Assembly: GCA_949296115.1 (NCBI GenBank)
Contig: CASFNR010000016.1
Location: 1 to 64,000, forward strand
Direction of reading: 5' to 3'
Length of the DNA: 64,000 nucleotides
From: an uncultured Eubacteriales bacterium
GTDB lineage: Bacteria; Bacillota; Clostridia; Oscillospirales; Oscillospiraceae
Both the position numbers and the translations under genes were made by a program. Below the pieces are notes generated by a model. The model saw nothing but the letters and a program-made list of their open reading frames with translations, had not been told where the DNA came from and ran no database searches. Numbering within the stretch: the first letter of the stretch is position 1; every line of letters starts with the position of its first letter. Shown here piece by piece: positions 34,474-42,640 of the stretch.

Positions 34474-35697
34474 TTATAGGACGTAGTCTCCTGCCATCAC
34501 AACCTTGGTATCCAGGGCAGCCTTGGCGCCCCCCAGGATGCCCTTGATCATGCCGTCGATGCCCCCTTCTTCCTCGCCGCCGTCCGTGGAAATCTGCACC
34601 ACATCCTGACTGACCAGGCCTACCGCCGGCTCCTGCTCCGGCGTACACTGGACTTTCACGCAGGAATCCAGCCGCAGCTTCTCCTGAATCAGCTCGCCGG
34701 GAATATCCCCGTCCAGCTTGACCTGAACACAGTCCCGGGCCGTTACGCAATCCGGCTCCTTTTCCAGCATTTCCCGGGAAATCCGGAGGGACAGCTTGTC
34801 TTTCAGGTACCGGCCCCGCATCACTTCCACACTTCCCTCGACCTCTGTCAGTTTTTCCGCCAGCAGCGTCTCCAGTTCCCCCGGAACCAGCACATCCCCC
34901 TGAACATTCAGATATTCCATCTGCTCCAGGGTCTGCTTTCCCGAACTGACAATTTCCAGGTCGCCGAACACGCACAGCTTGGCGCCGTACTTCTTCCCTG
35001 CCATGGCGTTCAGCTCCAGGTCATCCAGCACCACCGCCGTTCCGTCGGGAACGATGGTAATTTCCGTCTTTTCATCGATGAGGCCAATCAGTTCCTCCAC
35101 CTTGGACTGGGCAATCACAGCCTCCTTGGCGGAGAAGGTGCAGCCCTTGGTCGCAAGGGCCGCCCCGTCCAGCTGGGGGTCCACCAGAATCAGCCGCTTG
35201 GCTGCCCAGTAGAGTTTCGCCTTTGCCCGCAGGGCAAACAGGTGGTCGATTACCGCACTGCGCTTGAGGACAATGGCCCCATCCGGGTAGCAGGTGGTAG
35301 AACCGTTCACCTTCAGGGGAATCTTTCCGCTCATGCTCTGGGGGTAAGTCACGCTGCCGTTGACATCAATTCCAACATACTTTGACAGAATGTCCTGGGT
35401 ATCCGGCCCAATTTCCAGGGAGCCGTTCACATGCAGATAGGTCCGCTTCTCCGGCGCTGCGTCCGTGCTGTTGATCTGCATGGAGCCGTTGACGCTGCTC
35501 ATCTGCACATCCTTGTCCAGTTCGACTACATCGCCGCAGTTCATGGTCACGTCGTAGCGGTTCATCAGATCCTTGCTCTCCGGTGTGACCACAATCGACC
35601 CGGCGTTGATGATGATATGCTCATACGCCTTCAGAGTTTCCTCAGATACGTTGCGGGCATCACAGGTGCCGCAGTTGACCATCAGTTTTTTAGCCAT
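34474..35697 (-). CDS. Repeat-rich beta-solenoid-like protein of unknown function
   Basis: I do not recognise a named family. The 407-residue protein has no signal peptide or membrane helix. It contains irregular repeats built on V-N-G-S or similar (SVNGSMQI, HVNGSLEI, DVNGSVTY, KVNGSTTC, later FGDLEIV, NVQGDVLV, VEGSVEV, KLDGDIP) at roughly 15-25 residue spacing, which suggests a beta-solenoid like bactofilin or adhesin-type scaffolds. The C terminus has an acidic patch (DGGEEEGG) and a Gly/Ala-rich helix. The start has AGGAGG and lies inside the 3' end of the sigma factor gene, so both are coupled. Confidence 0.8.
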   Translation of the reverse strand: MAKKLMVNCGTCDARNVSEETLKAYEHIIINAGSIVVTPESKDLMNRYDVTMNCGDVVELDKDVQMSSVNGSMQINSTDAAPEKRTYLHVNGSLEIGPDTQDILSKYVGIDVNGSVTYPQSMSGKIPLKVNGSTTCYPDGAIVLKRSAVIDHLFALRAKAKLYWAAKRLILVDPQLDGAALATKGCTFSAKEAVIAQSKVEELIGLIDEKTEITIVPDGTAVVLDDLELNAMAGKKYGAKLCVFGDLEIVSSGKQTLEQMEYLNVQGDVLVPGELETLLAEKLTEVEGSVEVMRGRYLKDKLSLRISREMLEKEPDCVTARDCVQVKLDGDIPGELIQEKLRLDSCVKVQCTPEQEPAVGLVSQDVVQISTDGGEEEGGIDGMIKGILGGAKAALDTKVVMAGDYVL

Positions 35698-36172
35698 TTT
35701 CAGTTCCTCCTGTTTCCAACATGGTTTTCAGAATATTTCGGCAGCGGGAAAGCCGTGCCCGGATGGTTCCGGCAGGCATATGGAACAGCTCTGCCAGCTC
35801 GGAAGCGTTGTATCCTTCCTCATAGCGCAGGTGGAAGAGCATCCGGTCCTCCTGACTCAGCTGGGCCAGAAGCAGCCGGTTCTCCGTCTCCTGAATACCC
35901 GGGTCCCAGTAGACGCCTTCTCCCTCCCGATTTTCCAGGAAGGCTGTCTCCAGCTGGGCTCTGCGGTAGCGGTCGCACATCAGGTTTTTCAGGCTCCGGA
36001 ACAGCCAGGCCCGCCGCTGGCTGGGGCCCAGGTCCTGAAAGACATCTGCGTTTTGCAAAGCCTTCAGGAACACCTCCTGGGCCACATCCTCCGCCTCCGT
36101 CTGATTCTTACAGGCAGCGGCAGCGTAGCGCAGCAGTTCCGGATAATGGCGGCTGTACAGTTCCTCCCACAC
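35690..36172 (-). CDS. ECF-like RNA polymerase sigma factor
   Basis: The 160-residue protein has a sigma region 2 (LYSRHYPELLRYAAAACKNQTEAEDVAQEVFLKAL...RAWLFRSLKNLMCDRYRR) and region 4 (LSQEDRMLFHLRYEEGYNASELAELFHMPAGTIRARLSRCRNIL), joined by a short linker, with no region 1 or 3. It should direct polymerase to a specific promoter class. The start is GTG 36172, which has AAGGAGG eight bases upstream, rather than the in-frame TTG at 36217. No anti-sigma factor gene is evident. The downstream solenoid-like gene overlaps it by eight bases. Confidence 0.88.
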   Translation of the reverse strand: MWEELYSRHYPELLRYAAAACKNQTEAEDVAQEVFLKALQNADVFQDLGPSQRRAWLFRSLKNLMCDRYRRAQLETAFLENREGEGVYWDPGIQETENRLLLAQLSQEDRMLFHLRYEEGYNASELAELFHMPAGTIRARLSRCRNILKTMLETGGTENG

Positions 36173-36183
36173 AGGCTCTCCCT

Positions 36184-36224
36184 CCTTTCTGTCTGGATAA
36201 CGAATTCGCAGGCACAAGTGTTGC
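36184..36224 (-). promoter_or_regulatory. Putative alternative-sigma promoter A (sigma factor gene)
   Basis: On the minus strand GCAACAC (36218-36224) is followed after 13 bp by a 21-bp block (36184-36204) starting TTCGTTATCCAGACAG. The same two blocks with the same 13-bp gap occur at 36343-36383. GCAACA and CGTTAT, 16 bp apart, resemble -35 AAC and -10 CGT elements of ECF promoters, which suggests the sigma factor transcribes its own gene. Confidence 0.6.
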
Positions 36225-36228
36225 AGAA

Positions 36229-36330
36229 TCAGAAAATATTTTTCCGGAGATTTTCCCAGTAGATAAAATCATGCACATCCCGGTACCAGGCGGCCCGCAG
36301 GCCCATCAGCCGTTCAAACTTGCTTTTCAT
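36229..36330 (-). CDS. Small ORF, 33 codons, basic-aromatic peptide
   Basis: An unrecognised 33-residue product begins MKSKFERLMGLRAAW and ends ENLRKNIF. It is rich in Arg, Lys, Trp and Tyr, with an amphipathic-helix look but no clear membrane segment. AAAGGGGG lies nine bases before the ATG. It sits between the his operon and the sigma factor gene and is preceded by a copy of the same promoter-like sequence, so it is likely part of the sigma factor regulon. It could be an anti-sigma peptide, a regulator or a small effector, none of which is proven. Confidence 0.6.
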   Translation of the reverse strand: MKSKFERLMGLRAAWYRDVHDFIYWENLRKNIF

Positions 36331-36334
36331 AGAG

Positions 36335-36377
36335 CATTGCCCCCTTTCTGTCTGGATAACGAAGAAAGGGGGCAATG
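36335..36377. promoter_or_regulatory. 15-bp inverted repeat over the small ORF ribosome binding site
   Basis: CATTGCCCCCTTTCT (36335-36349) is perfectly complementary to 36363-36377 with a 13-nt loop. In a transcript read through from hisIE the stem would hide the AAAGGGGG site of the small ORF. A transcript starting at promoter B would lack the outer arm and leave the site free. It is not followed by a T run, so a terminator is less likely. Confidence 0.55.
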
Positions 36378-36383
36378 TGTTGC
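36343..36383 (-). promoter_or_regulatory. Putative alternative-sigma promoter B (small ORF)
   Basis: This copy has GCAACAC (36377-36383) and the 21-bp block (36343-36363) identical to promoter A with an identical 13-bp gap, while the gap sequences differ. That pattern indicates conserved function at both ends rather than a simple recent duplication. Confidence 0.6.
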
Positions 36384-36386
36384 CAA

Positions 36387-37040
36387 TTATTTTGTCATTT
36401 TTTCCTGCTTGACCTTGTGATCAATTACATGGCGGCCCGCCAGCTCCCGGCGGATATCGGACAGAGGAATCCCCATCTGCACCATAAGCACCAGCACATG
36501 GTAGGTCAGGTCGGCAATTTCGTAGATGGTTTCCGCCCGGTCCTCGGCCTTGCCGGCAATGATGACCTCGGTGGATTCCTCACCCACCTTCTTGAGGATC
36601 TTGTCCAGGCCCTTCTGGAACAGATAGGTGGTATAAGAACCCTCCGGCAGCTGTTCCTTCCGACCCACCAGCAGCTCGTACAGGTCATCCAGCCGGAAAG
36701 GCACCTCCTCGCTCTCCAGAATGGGGTTGTGGAAGCAGGAGTCTTTCCCCAGGTGGCAGGCCGGTCCGTCCTTCTTCACCCGCACCTCCAGCGCGTCATA
36801 ATCGCAGTCGGCGGTGATGGAGACAATATGCTGATAGTTGCCGCTGGTCTCTCCCTTCAGCCACAGTTCCTGCCGGGAGCGGCTCCAGAAGCAGGTCAGC
36901 CGTTTTTCCAGAGAGACCTCCAGGCTGGCCCGGTTCATGTAGGCCAGCGTCAGAACATCGCCGGTGTCATTGTCCACCACAATGGCGGGAATCAGGCCCT
37001 TTTCATCAAATTTGAGTTTGTTCAAATCCAGCATATCCAT
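36387..37040 (-). CDS. hisIE: Phosphoribosyl-AMP cyclohydrolase / phosphoribosyl-ATP diphosphatase
   Basis: The 217-residue bifunctional protein covers steps two and three of histidine synthesis. The HisI part (about 1-110) has [23 protein letters not shown] and DCDYDAL metal ligands. The HisE part (about 118-217) has [22 protein letters not shown] and [13 protein letters not shown]. It is the last gene of the his operon, and its start overlaps the hisF stop by one base (TAATG). Confidence 0.96.
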   Translation of the reverse strand: MDMLDLNKLKFDEKGLIPAIVVDNDTGDVLTLAYMNRASLEVSLEKRLTCFWSRSRQELWLKGETSGNYQHIVSITADCDYDALEVRVKKDGPACHLGKDSCFHNPILESEEVPFRLDDLYELLVGRKEQLPEGSYTTYLFQKGLDKILKKVGEESTEVIIAGKAEDRAETIYEIADLTYHVLVLMVQMGIPLSDIRRELAGRHVIDHKVKQEKMTK

Positions 37041-37798
37041 TATAACCTCACCAAAATATTGTTGTCCCGGAGGGTTCTTTTCAGGTCCGGGATTTTTACC
37101 TGCCCGAAGTGGAAAATGGAGGCAGCCAGCCCCGCATCCACCTTGGGGAGCCGGTGGAACAGCTCCACAAAGTCTTTTTCACATCCCGCACCGCCGGAGG
37201 CGATCACCGGGACATCCACGGCATTGCTCACCGCCTCCAGCATTTCCAGGTCAAAGCCCTGCTTGACCCCGTCGGTGTCGATGGAATTGAGGACCACTTC
37301 CCCGGCACCGCTTGACACGCACCGTTTAATCCAGGAGATGGCCTCCATGCCGGTGTCCTCCCGGCCGCCCTTGGCAAACACCCGGAACTGACCGTCCACC
37401 CGCTTCACATCCGCCGACAGCACCACGCACTGATCGCCATACAGCCGGGCAGCCTGGGGAATCAGGTCCGGGTTGCGGATGGCCCCGGAGTTCACGCTGA
37501 CCTTGTCCGCTCCGCATTTCAGCACCCGGTCAAAGTCCTCCACGGTGTTGATGCCGCCGCCCACGGTCAGGGGGATGAAAATGGTGGCCGCCACCTCCGT
37601 GAGGATGTCCGTAAAGAGCCTGCGTCCCTCCGCCGAAGCGGTGATGTCGTAGAACACCAATTCGTCCGCCCCGTTGTCGCTGTAATATTTCCCCAGCTCC
37701 ACCGGAGAGGACACATCCCGCAGGCCCTGGAAATTCGTTCCCTTCACCACCCGTCCATTGCGGACGTCCAGGCAGGGAATAATCCGTTTGGTAATCAT
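37040..37798 (-). CDS. hisF: Imidazole glycerol phosphate synthase, cyclase subunit
   Basis: The 252-residue TIM barrel forms imidazole glycerol phosphate and AICAR from PRFAR and ammonia supplied by HisH. It starts [19 protein letters not shown], has DITASAEGR and the [16 protein letters not shown] phosphate-binding loops. Length is standard. It overlaps hisA by four bases. Confidence 0.97.
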   Translation of the reverse strand: MITKRIIPCLDVRNGRVVKGTNFQGLRDVSSPVELGKYYSDNGADELVFYDITASAEGRRLFTDILTEVAATIFIPLTVGGGINTVEDFDRVLKCGADKVSVNSGAIRNPDLIPQAARLYGDQCVVLSADVKRVDGQFRVFAKGGREDTGMEAISWIKRCVSSGAGEVVLNSIDTDGVKQGFDLEMLEAVSNAVDVPVIASGGAGCEKDFVELFHRLPKVDAGLAASIFHFGQVKIPDLKRTLRDNNILVRL

Positions 37799-38466
37799 AG
37801 TGCCGCCTCCACCGCCTCTTTCAAGTCAATGGCCCCGATGTAATAAGCCTTGCCAATGATGGCTCCAGAGAGATTCATTTCCCGCAGGGCCTTCACATCC
37901 GCCAGGCTGGACACCCCGCCGGAGGCAATCAGATTGGTGCCCTTCATGGCCCCGTCCCGGGAGATGTCGGTGCAGATGATGGTTCGGACGCCCAGGTTCT
38001 GCATGGAAGCGAAAAATTCCTCCGCCTTCAGCTGGGACCGCTCCGTCCAGCCTTTGATGGCCACAAAGCCGTCCTTCAAATCCACGCCTACGGCGATTTG
38101 TTCGCCGTAGCGGTTCAGAGCTTCCTTCAGAAAGGCCGGGTCCTTCACCGCAGCGGTGCCCAGAATCACCCGGTTGACCCCGCAGGAAAGATACTGCGCC
38201 ACGGTTTCCAGGTTCCGGATGCCGCCGCCCACTTCCGCAAACAGATCCGCCACTTCCAGAATCCGGCGGATGGTGTCCAGGTTTTCCGGCTTGCCGGACT
38301 TGGCCCCTTCCAGGTCCACCAGATGAATGTGCCGGGCCCCGGCGGCGGCAAAGTCCCGGGCCACCGACGGCGGGTCGTCGCTGTACACCGTCATCTGAGC
38401 ATAGTCGCCCTTGTAAAGCCGCACCGCCTTGCCCTGGTATAAGTCAATGGCAGGATAAAGATCCAT
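37795..38466 (-). CDS. hisA: ProFAR isomerase
   Basis: This 223-residue TIM barrel isomerises ProFAR to PRFAR. Signatures are LYPAIDLYQGKAVRLYKGDY at the N terminus, GGGIRNLETV and the late SGGVSSLADV. It is somewhat short for HisA (usually about 240). I chose ATG 38466 because AAGGAGG lies six bases upstream and the alignment to the family begins there. It lies 11 bp after hisH. Confidence 0.94.
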   Translation of the reverse strand: MDLYPAIDLYQGKAVRLYKGDYAQMTVYSDDPPSVARDFAAAGARHIHLVDLEGAKSGKPENLDTIRRILEVADLFAEVGGGIRNLETVAQYLSCGVNRVILGTAAVKDPAFLKEALNRYGEQIAVGVDLKDGFVAIKGWTERSQLKAEEFFASMQNLGVRTIICTDISRDGAMKGTNLIASGGVSSLADVKALREMNLSGAIIGKAYYIGAIDLKEAVEAAL

Positions 38467-38477
38467 CCAATTCCTCC

Positions 38478-39080
38478 TTACATCCGGCAGAACCGGTCCA
38501 GAATGGCCAGTCCTGCGCTGCCGCTTTTCTCCGGGTGGAACTGGCAGCCAAATACATTTTCTTTTTCCACCGCCGCCGTGATGGGAATGCCATACTCCGT
38601 CACCGCCGCCAGGGAATCCTCGCACCCCTGGGCAAAGTAGGAGTGGACAAAGTAGACAAATGCTCCATCCGAGGACTTCAGCAGCTCTCCCCCGGTCCAT
38701 TGCAGCCGGTTCCATCCCATGTGGGGAATTTTCAGTCCCTGGGGAATCCGGCCGGACATGGAGACCACCTGGCCTTTCAGCAGGCCCAGGCCGGGATGCT
38801 CCCCGTATTCAAAGCTGGTTTCAAACAGCAGCTGCATTCCCAGGCAGATGCCAAGCAGGGGCTTTCCGGCAGCCGCCCGGCTGCGGACAAAATCCCCCAT
38901 GCCGGTTTCCCGGAGCTTCCGGGCGGCGTCCTCAAAGGCCCCCACCCCCGGCAGCACCAGCCGGTCCGCCCGGGACAGCACCTCCGCCGATCCGCTGACC
39001 ACCGCCTCCTGTCCGATTGCCCGGAAGGAGGATTGGAGAGAAAACAGATTGCCCACGCCGTAGTCAATAATTCCGATCAT
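38478..39080 (-). CDS. hisH: Imidazole glycerol phosphate synthase, glutaminase subunit
   Basis: The 200-residue class I amidotransferase supplies ammonia to HisF. It starts MIGIIDYGVGNLFSL and has the catalytic Cys in GICLGMQLLFE (about residue 78) and the late His-Glu in FGCQFHPEKSG. It overlaps hisB by four bases. Length is normal. Confidence 0.96.
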   Translation of the reverse strand: MIGIIDYGVGNLFSLQSSFRAIGQEAVVSGSAEVLSRADRLVLPGVGAFEDAARKLRETGMGDFVRSRAAAGKPLLGICLGMQLLFETSFEYGEHPGLGLLKGQVVSMSGRIPQGLKIPHMGWNRLQWTGGELLKSSDGAFVYFVHSYFAQGCEDSLAAVTEYGIPITAAVEKENVFGCQFHPEKSGSAGLAILDRFCRM

Positions 39081-39661
39081 ACCAGGACCCCCTTGGTGGA
39101 GGGGATTTCCCCGCTGCCGTCCAGGGCAACCGCCTGTTTCAGCGCCCGGCCCAGGCCTTTGAAGGCGCCCTCCACGATGTGGTGGGCGTTTTTTCCCGCC
39201 AGCTGCCGCAGGTGCAGGCTCATGGGACAATTCCGGACGAAGCCCAGGAGAAATTCCTCCACCAGTTCCGTGTCAAAGGTCCCGATTTTCTCCGTGGGAA
39301 TCTCCAATTCATCGCACAGGCAGCTCCGGCCGGACAAGTCCACAGCGCACAGAATCAGCGCCTCGTCCATGGGCAGCAGGAAGCTTCCATAGCGGTTGAT
39401 TCCCCGCTTGTCTCCCAGAGCCTCCCGGAAGGCGATGCCCAGGCAGATGCCGATGTCCTCCACGCTGTGGTGGTCGTCCACCTCGGTGTCTCCGCGGCAA
39501 ACCACCGTCAGGTCAAATTTTCCGTGGGCGGCAAACAGGGTCAGCATGTGGTTGAGGAAACCAACGCCGGTATCGATGCTGGTCTTTCCGGTGCCGTCCA
39601 GATTCAGTTTCAGGCAGATGTCCGTCTCTGCCGTTTTTCTGGTAATTTCGTAGGTTCTCAT
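39077..39661 (-). CDS. hisB: Imidazoleglycerol-phosphate dehydratase
   Basis: The 194-residue monofunctional HisB (no phosphatase domain) dehydrates imidazole glycerol phosphate. Manganese-ligand motifs are present: GFLNHMLTLFAAHG, DDHHSVEDIGI and the late KNAHHIVEGAFKG. The ATG at 39661 overlaps hisC and gives the usual family start with a short beta-strand before DGTGK. Confidence 0.96.
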   Translation of the reverse strand: MRTYEITRKTAETDICLKLNLDGTGKTSIDTGVGFLNHMLTLFAAHGKFDLTVVCRGDTEVDDHHSVEDIGICLGIAFREALGDKRGINRYGSFLLPMDEALILCAVDLSGRSCLCDELEIPTEKIGTFDTELVEEFLLGFVRNCPMSLHLRQLAGKNAHHIVEGAFKGLGRALKQAVALDGSGEIPSTKGVLV

Positions 39662-40713
39662 AGGCCCAGAATCTCCTTTGTCACGGCGAGGAAGGTCTCC
39701 ATCTGTTCCGGGGTGCCGATGGTAATGCGGTTGAACTGGCAGATTCTCGGATTGGTAAAGTGCCGCACCAGAATCCCCCGGGCTTTCAGCGCCAGATACA
39801 ACTCTTGTCCATCCATCTTGTCTGTCCGGGCAAAGAGGAAGTTGGTCCGGCTGGGCAGCACCTGAAAGCCCAGGCTTTCCAGCTGCGCCTTGGTCCAGGC
39901 CCGGGTTTCCTGAATCTTGGAACACATCTGCCGGTAGTAATCCTCCGCATCCACCGTGGCCTCACCCAATTTCAGGGTCAGCCGGTCCAGGTTATAGGGG
40001 TTGGTGGAATACTTGATTTTCTCCAAGTCCGCAATCAGCGCCGGAGCGCCGAAGGCATAGCCCAGACGGCCTCCCGCCAGGCACCGGGACTTGGAGAAGG
40101 TCCGGGTCACCAGAAGGTTGTCGTATTTTTCAATCAGGGGCAGGGCTGTCTCCCCCCCGAAGTCCACATAGGCCTCGTCCATAACCACCACATGGTCCGG
40201 ATTGGAGGAGACGATTTTCTCCACCGCTTCCAGGGAAATCCACAGTCCCGTGGGGGCGTTGGGGTTGGCAATCACCACCATTTTCCCCTGACCGCAGTAA
40301 TCCCGATAGTCCAGGGAAAAGTCCTCTTTCAGGGGAATCTGGGTATAGTCGATGCCATACAGATCTCCGAACACGCTGTAAAAGCCGTAGCTGATGTCCG
40401 GGAACACCGCTCCCTTCCCGCCAAAGGCCATAAAGGCAAAGTTCAGCACCTCGTCGGAGCCGTTGGAGAGGAACACATTCTCCGGCTTCACACCGTACAG
40501 CCCCGCCAGCTTCTCTTTCAGATTCTTTCCGGTAGGGTCGCTGTACAGCCGCAGCAGGGCCACATCCTCCCCCGTAACGGCGGCGCAGACAGACGGAGCC
40601 GGAGGATAGGGAGATTCGTTGGTATTGAGCTTGATGTAACGCTGGTCCCGGGGCTGCTCCCCGGGGACATAGGCTTCCAACGCCTGATATTGGTCATTCA
40701 AATAGCGGCTCAT
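39658..40713 (-). CDS. hisC: Histidinol-phosphate aminotransferase
   Basis: The 351-residue PLP enzyme converts imidazole acetol phosphate to histidinol phosphate. Motifs are LNTNESPYPPAP, FLSNGSDEVLNF, NPNAPTG and the PLP-Lys in TRTFSKSRCLAGGRLGYAFG. It overlaps hisD and hisB by four bases on each side, as part of a translationally coupled chain. Confidence 0.95.
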   Translation of the reverse strand: MSRYLNDQYQALEAYVPGEQPRDQRYIKLNTNESPYPPAPSVCAAVTGEDVALLRLYSDPTGKNLKEKLAGLYGVKPENVFLSNGSDEVLNFAFMAFGGKGAVFPDISYGFYSVFGDLYGIDYTQIPLKEDFSLDYRDYCGQGKMVVIANPNAPTGLWISLEAVEKIVSSNPDHVVVMDEAYVDFGGETALPLIEKYDNLLVTRTFSKSRCLAGGRLGYAFGAPALIADLEKIKYSTNPYNLDRLTLKLGEATVDAEDYYRQMCSKIQETRAWTKAQLESLGFQVLPSRTNFLFARTDKMDGQELYLALKARGILVRHFTNPRICQFNRITIGTPEQMETFLAVTKEILGL

Positions 40714-41987
40714 GGCTCCTCCTTGCGGATCATCACGCTGTTTCCGTGGGCCTGGAGGCCCTCCTTCCTGGCGAAGCGGTCGATGGATTCCGCCACCCGG
40801 GACAGGGCATCGGCGGTATAGTAGGTAAACTGGCTCTTCTTCACAAAATCATCCACACTCAGGGGGCTGGAGAATCGGGCAGTGCCGGAAGTGGGCAAGG
40901 TGTGGTTGGGTCCGGCAAAGTAGTCCCCCAGGGCCTCCGGGCAGTTCCGGCCCAGGAAGATGGAGCCGGCGTGCTTGATGGCATCCAGATAGGCGAAAGG
41001 ATCGTCCACCATCAGTTCCAGGTGCTCCGGGGCGATTTCATTGGCAATGGCGATGCCGTCCGTCAGGTTGTCCGCCACAATGATTTTTCCATTGTTTTCA
41101 ATGGATGCCCGGGCAATTTCCTCCCGGGGGAGCAGGGGCAGCTGCCGCTCCAGCTCTGCCGCCACCGCCTGGGCCAGAACTTCGCTGTCCGTTACCAGCA
41201 CGGCGCTGGCCAGCTTGTCATGCTCCGCCTGGCTGAGCAGATCCGCCGCCACATGGATGGGGTTGCTCTTGCCGTCGGCAATCACCAGAATCTCACTGGG
41301 TCCGGCGATCATGTCGATGGACACCTGGCCAAACACCTGCTTTTTGGCCTCCGCCACAAAGGCATTGCCTGGGCCTACAATCTTATCCACCTTGGGCACG
41401 CTCTCGGTACCGTAGGCCAGGGCGCCGATGGCCTGGGCGCCGCCCATTTTATAGATGGCATCCACCCCGGCAATCCGGGCCGCCGCCACAATGGCGGGAT
41501 TCAGCTTTCCATCCTTTCCCGGGGGAGAAACCATTACCACCTGGGGGCATCCGGCAATTTTCGCCGGGATGGTATCCATCAGCACGGTGGAGGGGTAGGC
41601 CGCCGTGCCCCCGGGGACATAGACACCCACCTTCTCAATGGGGGTGATTTTCTGGCCCAGCACAATCCCGGGCTTCTCCGAGATGATGAAGCTGGTCCGC
41701 ACCTGCTTGCTGTGGAAGGCCCGGATATTCTCCGCCGCCTGTTCCAGAATGGCGATGAATTCCGGCTCCACCGCTTTCAGTGCCTCCTGAATTTCCTCTT
41801 CCGTCACCTGAAGCTGCTTCAATTCTGCCCCGTCCAGTTTCCGGGTATAATCCAGCACCGCCCGGTCCCCGTTTTTCTTCACATCCGCCAGAATCCCGGA
41901 CACAATTTCCTCCACATTGACGCTGGGGGTTACCCGGGCGAAAATTTCACAGTTGGGAACCTGGCCGTATTTCATAATTGAGATCAT
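40710..41987 (-). CDS. hisD: Histidinol dehydrogenase
   Basis: The 425-residue zinc enzyme oxidises histidinol to histidine in two NAD-dependent steps. Recognisable segments are VYVPGGTAAYPSTVLM, GPGNAFVAEAKKQVFG, IDMIAGPSEILVIADG and the late NHTLPTSGTARFSSPLSVDDF. Length is standard. It overlaps hisG and hisC by four bases. Confidence 0.97.
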   Translation of the reverse strand: MISIMKYGQVPNCEIFARVTPSVNVEEIVSGILADVKKNGDRAVLDYTRKLDGAELKQLQVTEEEIQEALKAVEPEFIAILEQAAENIRAFHSKQVRTSFIISEKPGIVLGQKITPIEKVGVYVPGGTAAYPSTVLMDTIPAKIAGCPQVVMVSPPGKDGKLNPAIVAAARIAGVDAIYKMGGAQAIGALAYGTESVPKVDKIVGPGNAFVAEAKKQVFGQVSIDMIAGPSEILVIADGKSNPIHVAADLLSQAEHDKLASAVLVTDSEVLAQAVAAELERQLPLLPREEIARASIENNGKIIVADNLTDGIAIANEIAPEHLELMVDDPFAYLDAIKHAGSIFLGRNCPEALGDYFAGPNHTLPTSGTARFSSPLSVDDFVKKSQFTYYTADALSRVAESIDRFARKEGLQAHGNSVMIRKEEP

Positions 41988-42622
41988 GATTTTTCCTCCA
42001 CCTGCCGGCCCAGGTGCTCCTGAATATTCCCGATAGCCTGGTCCTTGAATTGATAGCTGGATGTATTGGCAATCAGCCGGGCGCTGATGGGTACGATTTC
42101 CTCGTAAACCATCAGGTCGTTTTCCCGCAGGGTCGTCCCCGTCTCCACAATATCCACAATCACATGGCTCAGCCCCAGAATGGGGGCCAGCTCAATGGAA
42201 CCGTTCAGGTGGATGATGTCAATGTCCCGGCACTTGGTGTTGTAAAAATTCCGGGTGATATTGGGAAATTTGGTGGCCACCTTCAGGGTCTGCCCCACCG
42301 GGTCCCGGAAGTTCTTCTTCCCCGCCACCGCCATGCGGCATTTGCCCATTTTCAGGTCCAGCAGTTCATAGACGTCCGGCTCATATTCCAGCAGGATGTC
42401 TTTGCCCACGATGCCCAGGTCTGCCGCGCCCCGCTCCACATAGATGGCCACATCCGAGGGCTTCACCCAGAAATATCGGACACCCTTCTCCGGGTTCTCA
42501 AAAATCAGCCGCCGGCCCGGGTCCTCTAACGCCGGGCAGTCGTAGCCGCAGCCCTTGAGCATGGCGTAGGCTTTTTCTCCCAGACGGCCCTTGGGCAGAG
42601 CGATGTTCAGTGTATCCGTCAC
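41984..42622 (-). CDS. hisG: ATP phosphoribosyltransferase, short form catalytic subunit
   Basis: The 212-residue HisG lacks the C-terminal ACT-like regulatory domain, which is characteristic of the short form that works with HisZ. It starts LNIALPKGRLGEKAYAML and has DLGIVGKDILLE and VDIVETGTTLRENDL (PRPP loop). It commits ATP and PRPP to the pathway. The start is GTG 42622 with AAAGGAG upstream. hisZ lies 18 bp upstream. Confidence 0.96.
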   Translation of the reverse strand: MTDTLNIALPKGRLGEKAYAMLKGCGYDCPALEDPGRRLIFENPEKGVRYFWVKPSDVAIYVERGAADLGIVGKDILLEYEPDVYELLDLKMGKCRMAVAGKKNFRDPVGQTLKVATKFPNITRNFYNTKCRDIDIIHLNGSIELAPILGLSHVIVDIVETGTTLRENDLMVYEEIVPISARLIANTSSYQFKDQAIGNIQEHLGRQVEEKS

Positions 42623-42640
42623 GGTACCAGCACTCCTTTC

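Noticed and set aside
36184..36383. The two copies of the 21-bp block as a mobile or simple duplicated repeat
   Set aside because: The distance to GCAACAC is conserved while the intervening 13 bp differ, and each copy sits just before a start codon. This fits promoters better than a duplication.
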